Origin: Pyramidobacter sp.
GTDB lineage: Bacteria > Synergistota > Synergistia > Synergistales > Dethiosulfovibrionaceae
Reading direction: 5' to 3'
Length of the DNA stretch: 13,034 nt
Assembly (NCBI GenBank): GCA_017940445.1
Contig: JAGAYQ010000147.1
Location: 1 to 13,034, forward strand
Part shown: positions 6,808 to 11,876 of the stretch, piece after piece
Numbering within the stretch: the first letter of the stretch is position 1
How the letters are laid out: every line of letters begins with the position of its first letter
Position numbers and translations under genes: made by a program
Notes under the pieces: model-generated
The model's database searches: none
Told to the model about the DNA's origin: nothing
Seen by the model: the letters and a program-made list of their open reading frames with translations, nothing else

Positions 6808-6838
6808 CCCTAAATCCCCAAATTTTTGCTATTTAGGG
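6808..6838. repeat. Inverted repeat upstream of the ATPase promoter
   Basis: CCCTAAAT (6808-6815) and ATTTAGGG (6831-6838) form a perfect 8-bp dyad with a 15-base AT-rich spacer across the -35 to -50 region of the TATAAT at 6791-6796. A weaker dyad (TTCCCA at 6856-6861, TGGGAA at 6885-6890) lies beyond it. The region 6766-7016 is otherwise AT-rich non-coding sequence containing the terminator of the pyr operon. Confidence 0.45.
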
Positions 6839-6951
6839 TGCAAAATCAAATTCTATTCCCATATTTCGCAAAAAATTTCGTTTTTGGGAACAAGTGCAAA
6901 AACGAACGGACACAACCAGAGCCACACACATCACCCTGCGCACCGCCGCGC

Positions 6952-6999
6952 AAAAAAACAGCCGCGTCTCGCTTGACATTTCTTCAAACGGGACGCGGC
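6952..6999 (-). terminator. Intrinsic terminator at the end of the pyr operon
   Basis: On the minus strand an 11-bp stem (6989-6999 with 6961-6971, core GCCGCGTC/GACGCGGC, one G-T wobble) with a 17-base loop is followed after two bases by TTTTTTT. It lies 18 bases after the stop codon of the last gene, so the whole leftward cluster probably ends here. Confidence 0.88.
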
Positions 7000-7016
7000 A
7001 TTTTCGAGTTTAGCTA

Positions 7017-7892
7017 TCAACGTTTGTCGTTCATCTGATCAAGGCGGCTGCCCATGATGAGGATCATGTGGTGGATGTAGAACAGCAGGTCTTCGTCGCG
7101 GGGGGGATGGAGGTACACGGCTCCGGCGTAGGCGGTCAGGCCGCGTCGGACGGCGCTTTCAGTGCGCCAGTCGCAGACGATCAGTCTTCCGTCGCGCAGG
7201 GGCTCGGCCAGACTGAGGCCGGATCTCCAGCCGCCGGCGCGGGCCAGCGAGCGGATGCGGTACAGCTCGCCCGGCGTCGGGCTGCTCACGATCGCGCCGC
7301 TGGCGACGAAAAACTGACGGTAGATCTCGCTCAGGCACAGCACCCGCACGCCGGCAAAGCGCTTGCGGCCGGAGATGAGCACAGAGCGCAGGCGCGCGTT
7401 GAACTCGCCAAGCCGGCGCTGGAAGTAGCCGAATCGTTCGGGAACGATCGCACAGAGGGCGTTCATCACCTTCTGCGCGGTAAAGGGCAGGTTGGCGGGA
7501 TCGCCGTAGAACTGCACGGGCGGAACGGTACGCGTCCCCGCGGGGAACAGGCAGAACAGCGGACGCTCGCGCTCGGTTTTGGTCATGCCGCGCCTGCGTC
7601 TGGCGGCGCCTGTGAAGTCGGCGTACTGCTTTTCGTCAAGGACGATCAGCGGCTTCTGCATCGCCGCAGCGCTCATCACGCGGGCGCGGGAGACGACGAG
7701 CTGATCGCGGGCGCCCCACGTCTGTGCGGACGACGTGCTCACGTAAGGGCCGCCGATGAACTGCACGAGCAGATCAAGCATGGGGTCGAGCACGAGCACC
7801 TTCTTCGCCTGGATCTTCGGCGCAGCCGCGGCGGCGCACGCCAGAGCGGCGTACAGCAGCAGGGCCGCGGCCAGTCGGATGGAGCGGCGCAT
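7017..7892 (-). CDS. Exported ZnuA/TroA-like solute-binding protein, degenerate
   Basis: The 291-residue product starts with a clear signal peptide (MRRSIRLAAALLLYAALACA, cleavage likely near AAAAAP). The mature part resembles, weakly, the two-lobed ZnuA/TroA metal-binding proteins: an N-terminal strand followed by LLVQFIGGPYV (as in the 'I-A-G-x-x-V' region), FTAQKVMNALCAIVPERFGYFQRRLGEFNARL (as in the interdomain helix), and a second lobe VRVLCLSEIYRQFFVASGAIV. The histidines that bind zinc in that family are not at the matching places: the PHxW position reads DPANL and the GTHDAF position reads LCLSEIY. The only histidines visible are near the C-terminus (YLHPP and YIHHM). The gene follows pyrR by two bases, so it is probably co-transcribed with pyrimidine genes. 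The ATG at 7892 has only a weak ribosome site, suggesting coupling. Ligand and role are unknown; the family assignment is tentative. Confidence 0.6.
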   Translation of the reverse strand: MRRSIRLAAALLLYAALACAAAAAPKIQAKKVLVLDPMLDLLVQFIGGPYVSTSSAQTWGARDQLVVSRARVMSAAAMQKPLIVLDEKQYADFTGAARRRRGMTKTERERPLFCLFPAGTRTVPPVQFYGDPANLPFTAQKVMNALCAIVPERFGYFQRRLGEFNARLRSVLISGRKRFAGVRVLCLSEIYRQFFVASGAIVSSPTPGELYRIRSLARAGGWRSGLSLAEPLRDGRLIVCDWRTESAVRRGLTAYAGAVYLHPPRDEDLLFYIHHMILIMGSRLDQMNDKR

Positions 7893-7894
7893 CG

Positions 7895-8440
7895 TCAGCT
7901 TTTCTCGCAGATGACGGCTTCGTCCGTGCCGTCGAGCTCGGACACGCGCACTTCGACGGTCTCCTGCAGCGAGGTAGGAACGGCCTTGCCGAGATAATCG
8001 GGCTGGATGGGCAGTTCGCGATGGCCGCGGTCGATGAGGATGAGCAGCTGCACGCTCCCGGGACGGCCCAGATCGGCCAGAGCTTCGAGCGCGGCGCGGA
8101 TGGTGCGGCCGGTGTAGAGCACGTCGTCGACGAGGACGATCTTTTTGCCGCTGATGTCCGCGGGCACAGAGGTGCTGTGAACGACGGGCTGGCCGCCGAG
8201 CAGGCGGATATCGTCGCGGTAGAGCGTGATGTCGAGCTCGCCCAGCGGCACTTTGACGCCTTCCGCTTCGCGCAGATACTCGCGCACGCGGGCAGCGAGA
8301 TACACGCCGCGGCGCTGGATGCCGATGACAAGGAGGTTGTCGCAGCCGTGGTTGCGTTCGAGGATCTCGCTGCTCATGCGCCGCAGGGCACGCTCCATGT
8401 CGCCCGCAGTCATCACGCAGGCTTTTTCCCTGTTTTTCAC
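7895..8440 (-). CDS. pyrR: PyrR: pyr operon RNA-binding attenuator / uracil phosphoribosyltransferase
   Basis: The 181-residue product has the same length as Bacillus subtilis PyrR. In that family the protein binds pyr mRNA in the presence of UMP/UTP to favour termination, and also converts uracil plus PRPP to UMP. The PRPP-binding loop IVLVDDVLYTGRT is at 101-113. IGIQRRGVYLA (39-49), LDITLYRDD (69-77) and LIDRGHRELPIQPDYLGK are also PyrR signatures. The start is the GTG at 8440, with AAGGAGG eight bases upstream; the open frame continues further upstream into pyrE, but this start matches the family N-terminus. Unusually for the family, it lies near the end of the operon instead of at its head. 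A PyrR target would be expected in a pyr leader; the pyrC-pyrK gap is the only candidate here, and I could not find a good match to the Bacillus consensus in it. Confidence 0.95.
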   Translation of the reverse strand: MKNREKACVMTAGDMERALRRMSSEILERNHGCDNLLVIGIQRRGVYLAARVREYLREAEGVKVPLGELDITLYRDDIRLLGGQPVVHSTSVPADISGKKIVLVDDVLYTGRTIRAALEALADLGRPGSVQLLILIDRGHRELPIQPDYLGKAVPTSLQETVEVRVSELDGTDEAVICEKS

Positions 8441-8477
8441 GCGCCTCGCCTCCTTTCGCGCAGACGGCCGCAGGGGA

Positions 8478-9077
8478 TTATTTTTTGTCGGGACGGCTGC
8501 CGGGTTTGATGGGCGGCGTACCGAGCTCGCGGCACAGGGGGCAGTCGTCGGGATCGTAGGTGGCAAACGACACTTTGAACAGCGACACAAGGTCGGGGCC
8601 CAGCTGCTGCGTGCCGCCGGAGCGGTCGACGATGCAGGCGGAGCCGACCCATTTGCAGCCGCCGGCGATCATGTGCTCGGCCGTCTCCTTGACGGAACCG
8701 CCGGTGGTGACCACGTCCTCGACGGCGACGAACGTCTTGCCGACGGGCATGGGGAAGCGGCGCAGCGTCATCGCGCCGTCCTGACGCTCGCAGAACAGGA
8801 AGGGAACGTCAAGTGCGCGCGCCACTTCGTGGCCGATGATAAGGCCGCCGAGCGCGGGCGAGACGATGAAGTCGGGCTTGAGATGCGCGATGCGCTTGGC
8901 GATCTCGCCGCCGGCAAACGCTGCGTACTTGGGGAAGCGCAGCAGCATGGCGCACTGCATGTAGTTGCCGCTGTGGCGGCCCGAGGTGAGCTTGAAGTGG
9001 CCCTCCAGCCACGCCTTGCTCTCGACGAGCATCTTCTTGAGCTGTTCCTGAACTTCCATATCGGTCATTTCCGGCAT
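8478..9077 (-). CDS. pyrE: Orotate phosphoribosyltransferase
   Basis: The 199-residue enzyme joins orotate and PRPP to give orotidine 5'-phosphate in the cytoplasm, the fifth step of UMP synthesis. The PRPP signature FVAVEDVVTTGGS is at 116-128 with the paired acidic residues Glu120-Asp121. The substrate-contact region LTSGRHSGNYMQ (30-41) and SPALGG (73-78) are present. The C-terminal YDPDDCPLCREL is typical of the longer Firmicutes/thermophile-type enzymes. The ATG at 9077 has GAGGAGGG six bases upstream and overlaps the end of pyrF by 13 bases, indicating coupling; the frame is open upstream within pyrF, but that is not coding. The pyrR start lies 37 bases downstream of its stop. Confidence 0.95.
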   Translation of the reverse strand: MPEMTDMEVQEQLKKMLVESKAWLEGHFKLTSGRHSGNYMQCAMLLRFPKYAAFAGGEIAKRIAHLKPDFIVSPALGGLIIGHEVARALDVPFLFCERQDGAMTLRRFPMPVGKTFVAVEDVVTTGGSVKETAEHMIAGGCKWVGSACIVDRSGGTQQLGPDLVSLFKVSFATYDPDDCPLCRELGTPPIKPGSRPDKK

Positions 9078-9784
9078 GACAATCCCTCCTCGATGGATTT
9101 GGCGATCTCGTCGACCGCCTTGCGGACATCGGGCGCCTTGTAGATGGGGCGGCCCATGACGATGTAATCGGCGCCGTTGCGGAACGCTTCGGCGGGCGTG
9201 GCGACGCGGCTCTGATCGTCGCCGCCGGCTACCAGACGCACGCCGGGCACCACTTTGAGCAGCGTGGGCGGCGTGACTTTGCACACTTCTGGCAGATCGA
9301 GCGGCGAGCAGACGAGGCCGTCCATGCCGCAGTCGCCGCACAGCCAGGCGCGCTTTTTGATGGCGGCTTCCATCGTGCAGCCGGGCGCGACTTCCTCCCA
9401 GCCTTTTTCGTCAAAGCTGGTCAGCACGGTGATGCCGAGCAGCTTCATCGTGCTGCCGAGGCGGTCACGGGCCGCGACGGACTCCTCCATCATGCGGCGG
9501 CCGCCGTCGGCGTGCAGCGTCAGGCAGAAGATGCCCATGTCGGCCAGCGCTTCCACGGCCAGGCGCACGGTGTTGGGGATGTCGTGCAGCTTGAGGTCGA
9601 GGAACAGCTTGAAGCCGTGATCGACGATCTCCTTCAGGAAATGCGCGCCGCCCTGGGCATAGAGCCGGGGGCCGATCTTGATGGCGTCAACGACGCCGGA
9701 CAGCATGTCCATCGTCTGACGGGCTTCGCGCAGCGTGTTCAGGTCAAGCGCGGCAAACAGGGGCAGCGATTTGCGTTCAGTCAT
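9065..9784 (-). CDS. pyrF: Orotidine 5'-phosphate decarboxylase
   Basis: The 239-residue product decarboxylates OMP to UMP, the last step of the pathway. The catalytic array of the family is complete: Asp14 in AALDL, Lys36 in AIKIG, and Asp63-x-Lys65-x-x-Asp68 in DLKLHDIPNT. Near the C-terminus DDQSR and YIVMGRPI form the phosphate-binding region. Length is normal. The ATG at 9784 has GAGGAG eight bases upstream. It overlaps pyrE downstream by 13 bases, whereas 85 bases containing a tandem repeat separate it from pyrD upstream. Confidence 0.96.
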   Translation of the reverse strand: MTERKSLPLFAALDLNTLREARQTMDMLSGVVDAIKIGPRLYAQGGAHFLKEIVDHGFKLFLDLKLHDIPNTVRLAVEALADMGIFCLTLHADGGRRMMEESVAARDRLGSTMKLLGITVLTSFDEKGWEEVAPGCTMEAAIKKRAWLCGDCGMDGLVCSPLDLPEVCKVTPPTLLKVVPGVRLVAGGDDQSRVATPAEAFRNGADYIVMGRPIYKAPDVRKAVDEIAKSIEEGLSCRK

Positions 9785-9809
9785 AACAGCAACTCCTCAC
9801 ATCTCTTTT

Positions 9810-9836
9810 TAATTAGTAATTAGTAATTAGTAATTA
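9810..9836. repeat. Heptamer tandem repeat (TAATTAG) in the pyrD-pyrF gap
   Basis: Nearly four copies of the 7-base unit TAATTAG run without error: 9810-9816, 9817-9823, 9824-9830 and TAATTA at 9831-9836. Each unit contains the palindrome TAATTA. It is pure A/T-rich sequence inside a GC-rich operon, 26 bases upstream of the pyrF start codon and 34 bases beyond the pyrD stop. Copy number changes would alter only spacing, not reading frame. Confidence 0.85.
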
Positions 9837-9869
9837 CTTGCGATCTCCAATAGTTCCGAACAAAGGGCC

Positions 9870-10802
9870 TTACCGCGTCTCGCGGGCTTTGCCGACGAGT
9901 TCAGAAACGTTCTTCACGCCCCAGCGGGCAACGGCCGCTTCCAGACCTTCGTGGATGTCTTTGAGCACGCCGAATCCGGCGAACAGCGAAGCTCCCACTT
10001 CAACGGCGGCAGCCCCGGCCATGATCATCGCCAGCGCCGCGTCGGCAGAATCGACGCCGCCGCAGCCGATCACAGGGATCTTTACCGCGCCGGCCGCGTC
10101 CCAGACGACGCGCAGCGCCAGGGGGAAGACGGCAGGACCGGAAAGCCCGGCCACCCGGCGCGCAAACACCGGCACGCCGCGCTTGGTGTCGATCGCCATG
10201 CCCAGCCAGGTGTTGCTGGCAACAAGGGCACTCGCTCCTGCCAGCTCGGCCGCGCGCGCCACGGCGGGGATGTCGGGCGCCTGCGGCGTCAGCTTGACCC
10301 AGAGCGGGCCGTCCCATTTGGCGCGGGCCATCTCCGTGGCCTTGGCCGTCAGCCGGGCGTCCACGCCCCAGCTCATGCAGCCGTGATCGGTGTTCGGGCA
10401 CGAGACGTTGAGCTCCACGCCGTCCACCATGTCCTTCACCTCGGCGACGCGGTCCATCATATAGGCCAGGTCTTCGTCGCTCTGCATGCAGATGTTCAGC
10501 ATCACGGGCGTGCCGCGCTTTTTCAGCCCTTCGAGGCGATGGTCGATGAAACTGTCGATGCCCTCGTTCTGGAGGCCGATGCTGTTGAGGATGCCCGACG
10601 GCGTTTCCCATACGCGCGTGCCGGGATTGCCGAGACAGGGATCCTTCGTGATGGCCTTGGAGCAGATCGCGCCGACGTGACGGGCCAGATCGTCCTGCCA
10701 CATGCCGTCTTCGTAGGCCCAGGTGCCCGAAGCGATCACGACGGGCACGCGCAGATCGACGCCGCCCGCATTGACGCGCAGCGAATCAGAGATGCAGCTC
10801 AT
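9870..10802 (-). CDS. pyrD: Dihydroorotate dehydrogenase, class 1B catalytic subunit
   Basis: The 310-residue FMN protein oxidises dihydroorotate to orotate. Cys135 in NVSCPN is the catalytic base of class 1 enzymes (class 2 enzymes have Ser). Lys49 in SKAITKDP contacts FMN and substrate. NSIGLQNEG (73-81) and IPVIGCGGVDSADAA followed by GAAAVEVGAS form the FMN phosphate site. The neighbour pyrK shows that this is class 1B, which passes electrons through PyrK to NAD. The ATG at 10802 follows GGGAGGTGA and overlaps the end of pyrK by 17 bases, so the two subunits are translationally coupled. Confidence 0.96.
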   Translation of the reverse strand: MSCISDSLRVNAGGVDLRVPVVIASGTWAYEDGMWQDDLARHVGAICSKAITKDPCLGNPGTRVWETPSGILNSIGLQNEGIDSFIDHRLEGLKKRGTPVMLNICMQSDEDLAYMMDRVAEVKDMVDGVELNVSCPNTDHGCMSWGVDARLTAKATEMARAKWDGPLWVKLTPQAPDIPAVARAAELAGASALVASNTWLGMAIDTKRGVPVFARRVAGLSGPAVFPLALRVVWDAAGAVKIPVIGCGGVDSADAALAMIMAGAAAVEVGASLFAGFGVLKDIHEGLEAAVARWGVKNVSELVGKARETR

Positions 10803-11556
10803 CCCACTTCACCTCCCTGGCCTGGAAAACGGGACCGTCGATGCAGATGCGGCGCCGTCCGGTGGTCGTGTCGACGACGCAGCCGTAGCAGCCGCCGTAG
10901 CCGCAGCCCATGCGCTTTTCCAGGCTGACCTGGATGTCGTCGCACGAAGTTCCGTACTGATTGTACAGCGCTTTCATCATCGGGTTAGGGCCGCAGCAGA
11001 CGAGCGAGACGCCGCTGAGGTCCTCGCCTTCCAGTCCGGCGATGGAAAATCCCCTGCGGCCGATAGAACCGTCGTCGCTGTACAGCACCATCTCGGGCGC
11101 ACGGACCTGCACCCAGTCGGCAAAGCCCTTCCAGCTCGCGTTGCCGACGCCGAGGAAAAGCTTTTCAAAGCCGCCGATCTTCTTGCGCAGGAACAGCAGC
11201 GGCGCGATGCCCAGCGTTCCGGCAACGGCCCAGACGCGGCCGTGCCTGAAATCCTTGAAGTTTCCGCCAACGGGGCCGCGCACGGAAAAGACCTGTCCGA
11301 CATCGCCGCCGGCGATCAGGTCGGTCCCCTGACCGACGACGCGGAACAGAACCTCGATGGTCCCCTTTGCCGCGTCGGCGTCGAGCACGCCAAGCGGGCG
11401 GCGCAGCAGCGGCGCGCTGCCGCGGGCCGGCTTGATCAGCACGAAATTGCCCGGCAGGGCCGCAGAAGCGATCTCGGGACATTCGAACGTGAGATGCCAG
11501 ATGCCCGGCGACACTTCCTCCTTTGCGGCGAGGCGCGAATCATGATCGCGGATCAC
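10786..11556 (-). CDS. pyrK: Dihydroorotate dehydrogenase electron-transfer subunit PyrK
   Basis: The 256-residue iron-sulfur flavoprotein carries electrons from PyrD to NAD. The FAD-binding motif LLRRPLGV is at 50-57, with GNFVLIKP before it. A nucleotide-binding region AGTLGIAPLLFLRK and CCGPNPMMKAL follows. Four cysteines at 218, 223, 226 and 238 (C-x4-C-x2-C-x11-C) form the 2Fe-2S cluster as in the Lactococcus and Bacillus proteins. The start is the GTG at 11556, five bases after GGGGGAG. It lies 320 bases from pyrC, the largest gap in the cluster, and that gap holds promoter- and hairpin-like elements, so pyrK may head its own transcript. Confidence 0.95.
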   Translation of the reverse strand: MIRDHDSRLAAKEEVSPGIWHLTFECPEIASAALPGNFVLIKPARGSAPLLRRPLGVLDADAAKGTIEVLFRVVGQGTDLIAGGDVGQVFSVRGPVGGNFKDFRHGRVWAVAGTLGIAPLLFLRKKIGGFEKLFLGVGNASWKGFADWVQVRAPEMVLYSDDGSIGRRGFSIAGLEGEDLSGVSLVCCGPNPMMKALYNQYGTSCDDIQVSLEKRMGCGYGGCYGCVVDTTTGRRRICIDGPVFQAREVKWDELHL

Positions 11557-11571
11557 TCAGACTCCCCCTTG

Positions 11572-11600
11572 AAAAAAGGCTTGATCGGCCTGTCGGCCGA
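11572..11600 (-). promoter_or_regulatory. Attenuator-like hairpin and T-run before pyrK
   Basis: On the minus strand TCGGCC-GACA-GGCCGA (11600-11585) is followed after seven bases by TTTTTT (11577-11572), then by the pyrK ribosome site. The seven-base gap makes it a suboptimal terminator. Directly upstream TGCGGCGG (11639-11632) can pair with CCGCCGCA (11609-11602), and this pairing competes with the 12-bp stem at 11624-11671. The arrangement is attenuator-like, but no clear PyrR consensus is visible in it. Confidence 0.4.
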
Positions 11601-11623
11601 ATGCGGCGGTGATCGAGAGATAC

Positions 11624-11671
11624 AAAAACGTCCGCCGCAGTTTGGATTATTTTACCGCAGCGGACGTTTTT
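11624..11671. repeat. 12-bp perfect inverted repeat in the pyrK leader
   Basis: AAAAACGTCCGC (11624-11635) and GCGGACGTTTTT (11660-11671) are exact reverse complements around a 24-base loop. In a transcript reading through from pyrC it could form a terminator-like stem ending in U5. Alternatively it is DNA dyad symmetry flanking the -10 at 11649-11654. Confidence 0.7.
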
Positions 11672-11677
11672 AGACAA
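11649..11677 (-). promoter_or_regulatory. Candidate internal promoter for pyrKDFER
   Basis: On the minus strand TTGTCT (11677-11672, 4/6) and TAAAAT (11654-11649, 5/6) are separated by exactly 17 bases. Transcription would start near 11642, giving a leader of about 86 bases before pyrK. One arm of the 12-bp dyad fills the spacer and the other lies just after the start site, as an operator would. Confidence 0.4.
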
Positions 11678-11692
11678 CCGATTGCAAACTAT

Positions 11693-11822
11693 GGAAGCGC
11701 TGATAAAATACGCCATCTCCTGCGAAACGCTGCCCGAGGGGCTTCTCCAACGTACGTCAGTACGCTTCCGAAGCCCCTTGCGGACAGGTTTCTTCGGATC
11801 TGACGCATTTTCTCAGCGTTCC
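11693..11822. repeat. 130-base imperfect palindromic element
   Basis: The two halves are inverted copies meeting at CGTAC-GTCA-GTACG (11751-11764). Aligning 11697-11755 with the reverse complement of 11760-11819 gives about 44 matches in 60 with one gap. It includes GGGGCTTC/GAAGCCCC (11738-11745 with 11770-11777) and CGCTGA/TCAGCG (11698-11703 with 11813-11818), and outer GGAA/TTCC extend the symmetry. It codes for nothing visible and lies 54 bases after the pyrC stop. It resembles a REP-type or miniature transposable palindrome; no second copy is in the window. Confidence 0.75.
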
Positions 11823-11876
11823 TGTGCACTAGTAAACTTCAGCATAATGTGAACGAATCAGCGCTCCCCATAACAT

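Larger units (their letters stand above)
11557..11876 (-). other. pyrC-pyrK intergenic region with palindromes and leader hairpins
   Basis: This 320-base stretch contains no gene. In the direction of pyr transcription (leftwards) it contains a 130-base imperfect palindrome (11693-11822), a promoter-like pair (11649-11677), a 12-bp dyad around the -10 (11624-11671), an 8-bp alternative stem (11602-11609 with 11632-11639), a 6-bp hairpin (11585-11600) and a T6 run (11572-11577) just before the pyrK ribosome site. Such crowding is unusual for the interior of an operon. Confidence 0.7.

Noticed and set aside
7068..7997. 309-codon plus-strand open frame opposite the exported protein gene
   Set aside because: No ribosome site or motifs. 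The minus strand has a signal peptide and fits the operon spacing and terminator.
9810..9836. CRISPR-like or phage attachment repeat
   Set aside because: The units are contiguous seven-base copies with no spacers, and there are no cas, integrase or tRNA genes nearby.
9951..10928. 325-codon plus-strand open frame opposite pyrD and pyrK
   Set aside because: It spans two certain genes on the other strand and has the His/Ala/Asp/Val-rich composition of antisense translation.
11780..11803. Possible PyrR-binding loop (GATCCGAAGA region, minus strand) in the pyrC-pyrK gap
   Set aside because: It matches the Bacillus consensus at only about half of the fixed positions and lies within the large palindrome, whose other half gives an equally good explanation.
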